In this document: one piece after another, positions 45,501-58,815 of the stretch
Numbering within the stretch: the first letter of the stretch is position 1
Layout of the letters: every line of letters starts with the position of its first letter
NCBI RefSeq assembly: GCF_045679555.1
Contig: NC_092091.1
Coordinates: forward strand, 71,705,730 to 71,769,729
From: Salvelinus alpinus
Lineage: Eukaryota > Chordata > Actinopteri > Salmoniformes > Salmonidae
Direction: 5' to 3'
Length of the DNA: 64,000 nt
The notes under the pieces: model-generated
Told to the model about the DNA's origin: nothing
Databases searched by the model: none
The model's input: the letters and a program-made list of their open reading frames with translations, nothing else
Made by a program: the position numbers and the translations under genes

Positions 45501-48500
45501 GGTTAACTGTCATATAATCTACTGTCTATCCACAGGTTAACTGTCATAACGTCTACTGTCTATCCACAGGTTAACTGTCATAACGTCTACTGTCTATCCA
45601 CAGGTTAACTGTCATAACATCTACTGTCTGTCCACAGATTAACTGTCATAACATCTACTGTCTATCCACAGGTTAACTGTCATAATGTTTGCTGTCTATC
45701 CACAGGTTAACTGTCATAACAACTGTCATAACGTCTACTGTCTATCCACAGGTAAACTGTCATAACATATACTGTCTAGCCACGGATTACCTGTCACAAC
45801 GTCTACTGTCTATCCACAGGTTAAATGTCATAACGTCTACTGTCTATCCACAAGTTAACTGTCATAACGTCTACTGTCTATACACATGTTAACTGTCATA
45901 ACAACTGTCATAACGTCTACTGTCTATCCACAGGTAAACTGTCATAACATCTACTGTCTATCCACAGGGTAACTGTCATAATGTTTGCTGTCTATCCACA
46001 GGTTAACTGTCATAACGTCTGCTGTCTATCCACATGTTAACTGTCATAATATCTACTGTCTATGCACAGGTTAACTGTCACAATATCTGCTGTCTATCCA
46101 CAGCATAACTTTCAAAAGATCTACTGTCTGGCCACAGGTTAACTGTCATAGCATCTGCTCTCTATCCACAGATTAACTGTTATAACGTCTGCTGTCTATC
46201 CACAGATTACCTGTCACAACGTCTACTGTCTATCCACAGGTTAACTGTCATATAATCTACTGTCTATCCACAGGTTAACTGTCATAACGTCTACTGTCTA
46301 TCCACAGGTTAACTGTCATAACGTCTACTGTCTATCCACAGGTTAACTGTCATAACATCTACTGTCTGTCCACAGATTAACTGTCATAACATCTACTGTC
46401 TATCCACAGGTTAACTGTCATAATGTTTGCTGTCTATCCACAGGTTAACTGTCATAACAACTGTCATAACGTCTACTGTCTATCCACAGGTAAACTGTCA
46501 TAACATATACTGTCTAGCCACGGATTACCTGTCACAACGTCTACTGTCTATCCACAGGTTAAATGTCATAACGTCTACTGTCTATCCACAAGTTAACTGT
46601 CATAACGTCTACTGTCTATCCACAGGTTAACTGTCATAACGTCTACTGTCTATCCACAGGTTAACTGTCATAACGTCTACTGTCTATCCACAGGCTAATT
46701 GTCATAACAGCTACTGTATATCCACAGATTAACTGTCATAACGTCTGCTGTCTATCCACATGTTAACTGTCATAATATCTACTGTCTATGCACAGGTTAA
46801 CTGTCACAATATCTGCTGTCTATCCACAGCATAACTTTCAAAAGATCTACTGTCTGGCCACAGGTTAACTGTCATAGCATCTGCTCTCTATCCACAGATT
46901 AACTGTTATAACGTCTGCTGTCTATCCACAGATTACCTGTCACAACGTCTACTGTCTATCCACAGGTTAACTGTCATATAATCTACTGTCTATCCACAGG
47001 TTAACTGTCATAACGTCTACTGTCTATCCACAGGTTAACTGTCATATAATCTACTGTCTATCCACAGGTTAACTGTCATAACGTCTACTGTCTATCCACA
47101 TGTTAACTGTCATAACAACTGTCATAACGTCTACTATCTATCCACAGGTAAACTGTCATAACATCTACTGTCTATCCACAGGGTAACTGTCATAATGTTT
47201 GCTGTCTATCCACAGGTAAACTGTCATAACAACTGTCATAACGTCTACTGTCTATCCACAGGTAAACTGTCATAACATATACTGTCTAGCCACGGATTAC
47301 CTGTCACAACGTCTACTGTCTATCCACAGGTTAACTGTCATAACGTCTACTGTCTATCCACAGGTTAACTGTCATAACGTCTACTGTCTATCCACAAGTT
47401 AACTGTCATAACGTCTACTGTCTATCCACAGGTTAACTGTCATATCGTCTACTGTCTATCCACATGTTAACTGTCATAATGTTTGCTGTCTATCCACAGG
47501 TTAACTGTCATAACATATACTGTCTAGCCACGGATTACCTGTCACAATATCTACTGTCTATCCACAGGTTAAATGTCATAACGTCTACTGTCTATCCACA
47601 AGTTAACTGTCATAACATCTACTGTCTAGCCACAGGTTAACTGTCATAACATCTACTGTCAATCCACAGGTTAACTGTCATAACATCTACTGTCTATCCA
47701 CAGGTTAACTGTCATAACGTCTACTGTCTATCCACAGGCTAATTGTCATAACAGCTACTGTATATCCACAGATTAACTGCCATAACGTCTGCTGTCTATC
47801 CACAGGTTAACTGCCATAGCATCTGCCATCTATCCACAGGTTAACTGTCATAACATCTACTGTCTATCCACAGGTTAACTGTCATAACATCTACTGTCTG
47901 TCCACAGGTTAACTGTCATAACATCTACTGTCTATCCACAGGTTAACTGTCATAACATCTACTGTCTATCCACAAGTTAACTGTCATAACATCTACTGTC
48001 TATCCACAGATTACCTGTCACAACATCTACTGTCTATCCACAGGTTAACTGTCATAACATCTACTGTCTACCCACAGGTTAACTGTCATAACGTCTACTG
48101 TCCATCCACAGGTTAACTGTCATTAAAATCTACTGTCTATCCACAGATTACCTGTCACAACATCTACTGTCTATCCACAGGTTAACTGTCATAGCATCTG
48201 CCATCTATCCACAGGTTAACTGTCATAACGTCTGCTGTCTATCCACAGATTACCTGTCACAACGTCTACTGTCCATCCACAGGTTAACTGTCATAACGTC
48301 TACTGTCCATCCACAGGTTAACTGTCACAATATCTGCTGTCTATCCACAGGTTAACTGTCACAACATCTACTGTCTATCCACAGGTTAACTGTCATAGCA
48401 TCTGCCGTCTATCCCCAGACTAATTGTCAAAACATCTACTGTCTATCCACGGGTTAACTGTCATAACGTCTAATGTCTATCCACAGGTTAACTGTCATAA

Positions 48501-51500
48501 TGTCTGCTGTCTATCCACAGGTTAACTGTCATAACATCTACTGTCTATCCACAGGTTAACTGTCATAACATCTACTGTCTAGCCACAGGTTAACTGTCAT
48601 AACATCTACTGTCAATCCACAGGTTAACTGTCATAACATCTACTGTCTATCCACAGGTTAACTGTCATAACGTCTACTGTCTATCCACAGGCTAATTGTC
48701 ATAACAGCTACTGTATATCCACAGATTAACTGCCATAACGTCTGCTGTCTATCCACATGTTAACTGTCATAATATCTACTGTCTATGCACAGGTTAACTG
48801 TCACAATATCTACTGTCTATCCACAGCATAACTTTCAAAAGATCTACTGTCTGGCCACAGGTTAACTGTCATAGCATCTGCTCCCTATCCACAGATTAAC
48901 TGTTATAACGTCTGCTGTCTATCCACAGATTACCTGTCACAACGTCTACTGTCTATCCACAGGTTAACTGTCATATAATCTACTGTCTATCCACAGGTTA
49001 ACTGTCATAACGTCTACTGTCTATCCACAGGTTAACTGTCATAACGTCTACTGTCTATCCACAGGTTAACTGTCATAACATCTACTGTCTGTCCACAGAT
49101 TAACTGTCATAACATCTACTGTCTATCCACAGGTTAACTGTCATAATGTTTGCTGTCTTTCCACAGGTTAACTGTCATAACAACTGTCATAACGTCTACT
49201 GTCTATCCACAGGTAAACTGTCATAACATATACTGTCTAGCCACGGATTACCTGTCACAACGTCTACTGTCTATCCACAGGTTAACTGTCATAACAGCTA
49301 CTGTCTATCCACAGGTTAACTGTCATAACGTCTACTGTCCATCCATAGGTTAACTGTCATAACATCTACTGTCTATCCACAGGTTAACTGTCATAACATC
49401 TACTGTCTATCCACAGGTTAACTGTCATAACATCTACTGTCTGTCCACAGGTTAACTGTCATAACATCTACTGTCTATCCACAGGTTAACTGTCATAACA
49501 TCTACTGTCTATCCACAGGTTAACTGTCATAACATCTACTGTCTATCCACAGATTACCTGTCACAACATATACTGTCTATCCACAGGTTAACTGTCATAA
49601 CATCTACTGTCTACCCACATGTTAACTGTCATAACGTCTACTGTCCATCCACAGGTTAACTGTCATAACATCTACTGTCTATCCACAGGTTAACTGTCAT
49701 AACATCTACTGTCTATCCACAGGTTAACTGTCATAGCATCTGCCATCTATCCACAGGTTAACTGTCATAACGTCTGCTGTCTATCCACAGATTACCTGTC
49801 ACAACGTCTACTGTCCATCCACAGGTTAACTGTCATAACGTCTACTGTCCATCCACAGGTTAACTGTCATAACCTACTGTCCATCCACAGGTTAACTGTC
49901 ATAACGTCTACTGTCCATCCACAGGTTAACTGTCATAACCTACTGTCTATCCACAGGTTAACTGTTATAACATCTACTGTCTATCCACAGATTACCTGTC
50001 ACAACATCTACTGTCTATCCACAGGTTAACTGCCATAGCATCTGCCATCTATCCACAGGTTAACTGTCATAACATCTACTGTCTATCCACAGGTTAACTG
50101 TCATAACATCTACTGTCTGTCCACAGGTTAACTGTCATAACATCTACTGTCTATCCACAGGTTAACTGTCAAAACATCTACTGTCTATCCACAAGTTAAC
50201 TGTCATAACATCTACTGTCTATCCACAGATTACCTGTCACAACATCTACTGTCTATCCACAGGTTAACTGTCATAACATCAACTGTCTACCCACAGGTTA
50301 ACTGTCATAACGTCTACTGTCCATCCACAGGTTAACTGTCATAACATCTACTGTCTATCCACAGATTACCTGTCACAACATCTACTGTCTATCCACAGGT
50401 TAACTGTCATAGCATCTACCATCTATCCACAGGTTAACTGTCATAACGTCTGCTGTCTATCCACAGATTACCTGTCACAACGTCTACTGTCCATCCACAG
50501 GTTAACTGTCATAACGTCTACTGTCCATCCACAGGTTAACTGTCACAATATCTGCTGTCTATCCACAGGTTAACTGTCACAACATCTACTGTCTATCCAC
50601 AGGTTAACTGTCATAGCATCTGCCGTCTATCCCCAGACTAATTGTCAAAACATCTACTGTCTATCCACGGGTTAACTGTCATAACGTCTAATGTCTATCC
50701 ACAGGTTAACTGTCATAATGTCTGCTGTCTATCCACAGGTTAACTGTCATAACATCTACTGTCTATCCACAGGTTAACTGTCATAACATCTACTGTCTAG
50801 CCACAGGTTAACTGTCATAACATCTACTGTCAATCCACAGGTTAACTGTCATAACATCTACTGTCTATCCACAGGTTAACTGTCATAACGTCTACTGTCT
50901 ATCCACAGGCTAATTGTCATAACAGCTACTGTATATCCACAGATTAACTGTCATAACGTCTGCTGTCTATCCACATGTTAACTGTCATAATATCTACTGT
51001 CTATGCACAGGTTAACTGTCACAATATCTGCTGTCTATCCACAGCATAACTTTCAAAAGATCTACTGTCTGGCCACAGGTTAACTGTCATAGCATCTGCT
51101 CTCTATCCACAGATTAACTGTTATAACGTCTGCTGTCTATCCACAGATTACCTGTCACAACGTCTACTGTCTATCCACAGGTTAACTGTCATATAATCTA
51201 CTGTCTATCCACAGGTTAACTGTCATAACGTCTACTGTCTATCCACAGGTTAACTGTCATAACGTCTACTGTCTATCCACAGGTTAACTGTCATAACATC
51301 TACTGTCTGTCCACAGATTAACTGTCATAACATCTACTGTCTATCCACAGGTTAACTGTCATAATGTTTGCTGTCTATCCACAGGTTAACTGTCATAACA
51401 ACTGTCATAACGTCTACTGTCTATCCACAGGTAAACTGTCATAACATATACTGTCTAGCCACGGATTACCTGTCACAACGTCTACTGTCTATCCACAGGT

Positions 51501-54500
51501 TAAATGTCATAACGTCTACTGTCTATCCACAAGTTAACTGTCATAACGTCTACTGTCTATCCACAGGTTAACTGTCATAACGTCTACTGTCTATCCACAG
51601 GTTAACTGTCATAACGTCTACTGTCTATCCACAGGCTAATTGTCATAACAGCTACTGTATATCCACAGATTAACTGTCATAACGTCTGCTGTCTATCCAC
51701 ATGTTAACTGTCATAATATCTACTGTCTATGCACAGGTTAACTGTCACAATATCTGCTGTCTATCCACAGCATAACTTTCAAAAGATCTACTGTCTGGCC
51801 ACAGGTTAACTGTCATAGCATCTGCTCTCTATCCACAGATTAACTGTTATAACGTCTGCTGTCTATCCACAGATTACCTGTCACAACGTCTACTGTCTAT
51901 CCACAGGTTAACTGTCATATAATCTACTGTCTATCCACAGGTTAACTGTCATAACGTCTACTGTCTATCCACAGGTTAACTGTCATATAATCTACTGTCT
52001 ATCCACAGGTTAACTGTCATAACGTCTACTGTCTATCCACATGTTAACTGTCATAACAACTGTCATAACGTCTACTGTCTATCCACAGGTAAACTGTCAT
52101 AACATCTACTGTCTATCCACAGGGTAACTGTCATAATGTTTGCTGTCTATCCACAGGTTAACTGCCATAACAACTGTCATAACGTCTACTGTCTATCCAC
52201 AGGTAAACTGTCATAACATATACTGTCTAGCCACGGATTACCTGTCACAACGTCTACTGTCTATCCACAGGTTAACTGTCATAACGTCTACTGTCTATCC
52301 ACAGGTTAACTGTCATAACGTCTACTGTCTATCCACATGTTAACTGTCATAATATCTACTGTCTATGCACAGGTTAACTGTCACAATATCTGCTGTCTAT
52401 CCACAGCATAACTTTCAAAAGATCTACTGTCTGGCCACAGGTTAACTGTCATAGCATCTGCTCTCTATCCACAGATTAACTGTTATAACGTCTGCTGTCT
52501 ATCCACAGATTACCTGTCACAACGTCTACTGTCTATCCACAGGTTAACTGTCATATAATCTACTGTCTATCCACAGGTTAACTGTCATAACGTCTACTGT
52601 CTATCCACAGGTTAACTGTCATATAATCTACTGTCTATCCACAGGTTAACTGTCATAACGTCTACTGTCTATCCACATGTTAACTGTCATAACAACTGTC
52701 ATAACGTCTACTGTCTATCCACAGGTAAACTGTCATAACATCTACTGTCTATCCACAGGGTAACTGTCATAATGTTTGCTGTCTATCCACAGGTAAACTG
52801 TCATAACAACTGTCATAACGTCTACTGTCTATCCACAGGTAAACTGTCATAACATATACTGTCTAGCCACGGATTACCTGTCACAACGTCTACTGTCTAT
52901 CCACAGGTTAACTGTCATAACGTCTACTGTCTATCCACAGGTTAACTGTCATAACGTCTACTGTCTATCCACAAGTTAACTGTCATAACGTCTACTGTCT
53001 ATCCACAGGTTAACTGTCATATCGTCTACTGTCTATCCACATGTTAACTGTCATAATGTTTGCTGTCTATCCACAGGTTAACTGTCATAACATATACTGT
53101 CTAGCCACGGATTACCTGTCACAATATCTACTGTCTATCCACAGGTTAAATGTCATAACGTCTACTGTCTATCCACAAGTTAACTGTCATAACATCTACT
53201 GTCTAGCCACAGGTTAACTGTCATAACATCTACTGTCAATCCACAGGTTAACTGTCATAACATCTACTGTCTATCCACAGGTTAACTGTCATAACGTCTA
53301 CTGTCTATCCACAGGCTAATTGTCATAACAGCTACTGTATATCCACAGATTAACTGCCATAACGTCTGCTGTCTATCCACAGGTTAACTGCCATAGCATC
53401 TGCCATCTATCCACAGGTTAACTGTCATAACATCTACTGTCTATCCACAGGTTAACTGTCATAACATCTACTGTCTGTCCACAGGTTAACTGTCATAACA
53501 TCTACTGTCTATCCACAGGTTAACTGTCATAACATCTACTGTCTATCCACAAGTTAACTGTCATAACATCTACTGTCTATCCACAGATTACCTGTCACAA
53601 CATCTACTGTCTATCCACAGGTTAACTGTCATAACATCTACTGTCTACCCACAGGTTAACTGTCATAACGTCTACTGTCCATCCACAGGTTAACTGTCAT
53701 TAAAATCTACTGTCTATCCACAGATTACCTGTCACAACATCTACTGTCTATCCACAGGTTAACTGTCATAGCATCTGCCATCTATCCACAGGTTAACTGT
53801 CATAACGTCTGCTGTCTATCCACAGATTACCTGTCACAACGTCTACTGTCCATCCACAGGTTAACTGTCATAACGTCTACTGTCCATCCACAGGTTAACT
53901 GTCACAATATCTGCTGTCTATCCACAGGTTAACTGTCACAACATCTACTGTCTATCCACAGGTTAACTGTCATAGCATCTGCCGTCTATCCCCAGACTAA
54001 TTGTCAAAACATCTACTGTCTATCCACGGGTTAACTGTCATAACGTCTAATGTCTATCCACAGGTTAACTGTCATAATGTCTGCTGTCTATCCACAGGTT
54101 AACTGTCATAACATCTACTGTCTATCCACAGGTTAACTGTCATAACATCTACTGTCTAGCCACAGGTTAACTGTCATAACATCTACTGTCAATCCACAGG
54201 TTAACTGTCATAACATCTACTGTCTATCCACAGGTTAACTGTCATAACGTCTACTGTCTATCCACAGGCTAATTGTCATAACAGCTACTGTATATCCACA
54301 GATTAACTGCCATAACGTCTGCTGTCTATCCACATGTTAACTGTCATAATATCTACTGTCTATGCACAGGTTAACTGTCACAATATCTACTGTCTATCCA
54401 CAGCATAACTTTCAAAAGATCTACTGTCTGGCCACAGGTTAACTGTCATAGCATCTGCTCCCTATCCACAGATTAACTGTTATAACGTCTGCTGTCTATC

Positions 54501-57437
54501 CACAGATTACCTGTCACAACGTCTACTGTCTATCCACAGGTTAACTGTCATATAATCTACTGTCTATCCACAGGTTAACTGTCATAACGTCTACTGTCTA
54601 TCCACAGGTTAACTGTCATAACGTCTACTGTCTATCCACAGGTTAACTGTCATAACATCTACTGTCTGTCCACAGATTAACTGTCATAACATTTACTGTC
54701 TATCCACAGGTTAACTGTCATAATGTTTGCTGTCTTTCCACAGGTTAACTGTCATAACAACTGTCATAACGTCTACTGTCTATCCACAGGTAAACTGTCA
54801 TAACATATACTGTCTAGCCACGGATTACCTGTCACAACGTCTACTGTCTATCCACAGGTTAACTGTCATAACAGCTACTGTCTATCCACAGGTTAACTGT
54901 CATAACGTCTACTGTCCATCCATAGGTTAACTGTCATAACATCTACTGTCTATCCACAGGTTAACTGTCATAACATCTACTGTCTATCCACAGGTTAACT
55001 GTCATAACATCTACTGTCTGTCCACAGGTTAACTGTCATAACATCTACTGTCTATCCACAGGTTAACTGTCATAACATCTACTGTCTATCCACAGGTTAA
55101 CTGTCATAACATCTACTGTCTATCCACAGATTACCTGTCACAACATATACTGTCTATCCACAGGTTAACTGTCATAACATCTACTGTCTACCCACATGTT
55201 AACTGTCATAACGTCTACTGTCCATCCACAGGTTAACTGTCATAACATCTACTGTCTATCCACAGGTTAACTGTCATAACATCTACTGTCTATCCACAGG
55301 TTAACTGTCATAGCATCTGCCATCTATCCACAGGTTAACTGTCATAACATCAACTGTCTACCCACAGGTTAACTGTCATAACGTCTACTGTCCATCCACA
55401 GGTTAACTGTCATAACATCTACTGTCTATCCACAGATTACCTGTCACAACATCTACTGTCTATCCACAGGTTAACTGTCATAGCATCTACCATCTATCCA
55501 CAGGTTAACTGTCATAACGTCTGCTGTCTATCCACAGATTACCTGTCACAACGTCTACTGTCCATCCACAGGTTAACTGTCATAACGTCTACTGTCCATC
55601 CACAGGTTAACTGTCACAATATCTGCTGTCTATCCACAGGTTAACTGTCACAACATCTACTGTCTATCCACAGGTTAACTGTCATAGCATCTGCCGTCTA
55701 TCCCCAGACTAATTGTCAAAACATCTACTGTCTATCCACGGGTTAACTGTCATAACGTCTAATGTCTATCCACAGGTTAACTGTCATAATGTCTGCTGTC
55801 TATCCACAGGTTAACTGTCATAACATCTACTGTCTATCCACAGGTTAACTGTCATAACATCTACTGTCTAGCCACAGGTTAACTGTCATAACATCTACTG
55901 TCAATCCACAGGTTAACTGTCATAACATCTACTGTCTATCCACAGGTTAACTGTCATAACGTCTACTGTCTATCCACAGGCTAATTGTCATAACAGCTAC
56001 TGTATATCCACAGATTAACTGTCATAACGTCTGCTGTCTATCCACATGTTAACTGTCATAATATCTACTGTCTATGCACAGGTTAACTGTCACAATATCT
56101 GCTGTCTATCCACAGCATAACTTTCAAAAGATCTACTGTCTGGCCACAGGTTAACTGTCATAGCATCTGCTCTCTATCCACAGATTAACTGTTATAACGT
56201 CTGCTGTCTATCCACAGATTACCTGTCACAACGTCTACTGTCTATCCACAGGTTAACTGTCATATAATCTACTGTCTATCCACAGGTTAACTGTCATAAC
56301 GTCTACTGTCTATCCACAGGTTAACTGTCATAACGTCTACTGTCTATCCACAGGTTAACTGTCATAACATCTACTGTCTGTCCACAGATTAACTGTCATA
56401 ACATCTACTGTCTATCCACAGGTTAACTGTCATAATGTTTGCTGTCTATCCACAGGTTAACTGTCATAACAACTGTCATAACGTCTACTGTCTATCCACA
56501 GGTAAACTGTCATAGCATATACTGTCTAGCCACGGATTACCTGTCACAACGTCTACTGTCTATCCACAGGTTAAATGTCATAACGTCTACTGTCTATCCA
56601 CAAGTTAACTGTCATAACGTCTACTGTCTATCCACAGGTTAACTGTCATAACGTCTACTGTCTATCCACAGGTTAACTGTCATAACGTCTACTGTCTATC
56701 CACAGGCTAATTGTCATAACAGCTACTGTATATCCACAGATTAACTGTCATAACGTCTGCTGTCTATCCACATGTTAACTGTCATAATATCTACTGTCTA
56801 TGCACAGGTTAACTGTCACAATATCTGCTGTCTATCCACAGCATAACTTTCAAAAGATCTACTGTCTATCCACAGGTTAACTGTCATATAATCTACTGTC
56901 TATCCACAGGTTAACTGTCATAACGTCTACTGTCTATCCACATGTTAACTGTCATAACAACTGTCATAACGTCTACTGTCTATCCACAGGTAAACTGTCA
57001 TAACATCTACTGTCTATCCACAGGGTAACTGTCATAATGTTTGCTGTCTATCCACAGGTTAACTGTCATAACAACTGTCATAACGTCTACTGTCTATCCA
57101 CAGGTAAACTGTCATAACATATACTGTCTAGCCACGGATTACCTGTCACAACGTCTACTGTCTATCCACAGGTTAACTGTCATAACGTCTACTGTCTATC
57201 CACAGGTTAACTGTCATAACGTCTACTGTCTATCCACAAGTTAACTGTCATAACGTCTACTGTCTATCCACAGGTTAACTGTCATAACGTCTACTGTCTA
57301 TCCACATGTTAACTGTCATAATGTTTGCTGTCTATCCACAGGTTAACTGTCATAACATATACTGTCTAGCCACGGATTACCTGTCACAATATCTACTGTC
57401 TATCCACAGGTTAAATGTCATAACGTCTACTGTCTAT
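33599..57437 (+). repeat. about 5.6-kb super-higher-order repeat
   Basis: A hybrid junction, AAGTTAACTGTCATAACATC directly before TACTGTCTAGCC, starts at 33599, 36334, 41955, 47600 and 53177. The intervals are 2,735, 5,621, 5,645 and 5,577 bp. The anchor monomer gives the same intervals (32826, 35561, 41182, 46827, 52404). Each long unit contains a 2.9-kb-type half, carrying the CATTAAAATCT marker at about 42476, 48122 and 53699, and a 726/1,362-type half. The last copy is contracted: anchors 54401 to 56113 span 1,712 bp, against 2,184 and 2,218 in the preceding copies. Confidence 0.85.
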
Positions 57438-57650
57438 CCACAAGTTAACTGTCATAACATCTACTGTCTATCCACAGGTTAACTGTCATAATGTTTGCTG
57501 TCTATCCACAGGTAAACTGTCATAACATCTACTGTCTATCCACATGTTAACTGTCATAACATCTACTGTCTATCCACAGGTTAACTGTCATAACATCTAC
57601 TGTCTATCCACAGGTTAACTGTCATAACATCTGTTGTCTATCCACAGGTT

Positions 57651-57912
57651 ACTTTGACACTAACTGTTGCTTTGACACCACTATAAAACACAATATCTCT
57701 AAGAGATGGAAATTATTAGTAATGATGACATCTGCATAGTTACATCTGGGAAACAGAATGACATTTATCTTTGTCAGGTTGTTTGTGTTAGGGTTGTGGT
57801 TTCAAACTCAGCCTGATGATGACTGTGTTACACCTTCAAGAGGGCCTCAAACTTTAGTTTGGGTTCTGAGGGGGAAGAATTCAGAAAAATATACTTTGTT
57901 AGTGGGAAACAG
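57651..57912. other. unique flank next to the satellite edge, no gene seen
   Basis: Immediately after the last monomer comes a short imperfect echo (two CTTTGACAC stretches), then ordinary AT-rich sequence. I see no convincing open frame, RNA gene or splice-bounded exon. Confidence 0.6.
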
Positions 57913-58011
57913 CTAGCCTGAGTCCCATATATGGTTGTGCTGTCATTGTTTGACGTGACAACAATATATGAGTTATCAAGACCGTACAAACAGATGTGTG
58001 AATCAGGCTAG
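57913..58011. mobile_element. short fold-back (MITE-like) element
   Basis: The ends CTAGCCTGA (57913-57921) and TCAGGCTAG (58003-58011) are exact inverted repeats. The arms remain partly complementary inward (ACAATATATGAG against CCATATATGG-like sequence). It resembles a fold-back family common in salmonid introns, which I recognise from memory only. No target-site duplication is obvious. It has no coding capacity. Confidence 0.55.
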
Positions 58012-58448
58012 GAAAGAGCTAAACAGCAGTCAGAGGTTATAAGTGAAGTCCCCCTGATGACTGACTGATGACTGGTATCATTCCATATTTAACTAATGTG
58101 ATATATTATATCAAATATTTTAATGGACAATGTTCTATTTTATTCTATTGAATTATAATACTTGATTCTGCCACAATATGTTTTAAGAAAACCTGTTACT
58201 CAGAAATAGCTAGAACTCATCCAGTGACGTCACTACCAGTCACACAACCTGAGAGACTGTGACCATGACAACTGGTAACTGACCACACGGTGTAGTGGTT
58301 GACTCTGAGTTGAGGGGAGCTTCAGAAAGACAGAACGGGGGAGAGTTAACTCTTTCTCAGCAGCTTCACTTTTAGTGTAAAATGGGCCTGTGGTGAACCA
58401 AGGTAGAGCTGTGTACATTCTCATGCGTGAGTGTGAGTGTGCGTGCAG
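58012..58448. other. non-coding flank, no gene seen
   Basis: AT-rich intergenic sequence. It includes a near-palindromic TGATATATTATATCA near 58,099. Minus-strand open frames here have no recognisable domain and run into the neighbouring fold-back element. Confidence 0.5.
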
Positions 58449-58631
58449 CAGAAGAGGCTGGTGGGAAAAGCTATAGGAAGACGGGCTCATTGTAATGGCT
58501 GGAATGGAATTTGTGGAACGGTATCAAACACAAACATATGGAAACCACATGTTTGACTCCATTCCATGAATTCCATTCCAAACATTACAATGAGCCCATC
58601 CTCCTATTTCTCCTCCCACCAGCCACCACTG
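58449..58631. mobile_element. fold-back MITE-like element, about 183 bp
   Basis: The left arm (GAGGCTGGTGGGA, then GGGCTCATTGTAATGG) pairs with the right arm (CATTACAATGAGCCC, then TCCCACCAGCC), so the element folds into one long imperfect hairpin. I recognise this as a very abundant dispersed element of salmonid genomes. That identification is from memory, while the inverted symmetry is directly visible. It has no coding capacity, and the open frame that overlaps it on the minus strand is a by-product. Confidence 0.75.
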
Positions 58632-58815
58632 ATGTTCAGACATGAAGGTCTGCATGACTTTGTGCACGTATGTGGTGCTTCAGTGTGGGAACATGGTTTG
58701 TAGTCATGTCTGCTTGTGAAGTTAGATCTCTGACCAGGTTTAAGTAGATTTTATCAGACAGTCTGCAAACACAAGTCCTGAAGATGAACAATACAAAACA
58801 AATTATTTTGCACTG
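58632..58815. other. non-coding interval, no gene seen
   Basis: A 63-codon minus-strand open frame spans much of this interval. It has no recognisable domain, no splice context and no repeat of a known protein motif. I treat it as chance. Confidence 0.5.

Larger units (their letters stand above)
1..57650 (+). repeat. 34-bp tandem satellite/minisatellite array with higher-order structure
   Basis: Head-to-tail copies of a 34-bp monomer fill this whole stretch. A consensus copy lies at 75-108, and its core reads CTATCCACAGGTTAACTG. By division there are about 1,690 copies. The monomer is about 38% GC, with 9 C and 4 G on this strand. The palindrome GTTAAC (an HpaI site) lies at its centre in most copies. 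Common variants change GGTTAAC to GATTACC, GGCTAAT or GGTAAAC, and AACATC to AACGTC. Length variants of 32, 35 and 46 bp occur. No unrelated sequence interrupts the array and no inverted segment was seen. The left end lies outside the window. The right end is abrupt near 57,650, where the last monomer runs into unique sequence. Function is unknown; I see no genes in it. Confidence 0.98.

Noticed and set aside
2415..57244. Many similar open frames of 67-136 codons within the array (for example 2415-2618, 4346-4756, 14003-14206, 54727-54930).
   Set aside because: The 34-bp unit shifts frame each copy, so any open frame repeats every 34 residues and ends at TAA of GGTTAA. They stay open only where GATTACC or 46-bp variants happen to fall in frame. 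There are no introns, start context or domain, and copies recur only because the DNA repeats.
1..57650. CRISPR array.
   Set aside because: There are no unique spacers, since repeat follows repeat directly. There are no cas genes, and the surrounding DNA is vertebrate.
1..57650. DnaA boxes or a bacterial/plasmid iteron origin (monomers contain CTATCCACAG, close to TTATCCACA).
   Set aside because: The resemblance is fixed by one monomer sequence repeated about 1,700 times, in a eukaryotic context with spliced genes. No replication gene is present.
1..57650. Cryptic splice acceptors (TATCCACAG) and donors (CAGGTTAAC) in every monomer as evidence of a repetitive multi-exon gene.
   Set aside because: The motifs are simply part of the repeat. 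No open exon between them has consistent phase or protein similarity.
1..57650. CENP-B box or telomere repeat within the monomer.
   Set aside because: I see neither the TTCG..CGGG-type CENP-B core nor TTAGGG units. Centromere identity cannot be argued from sequence here.
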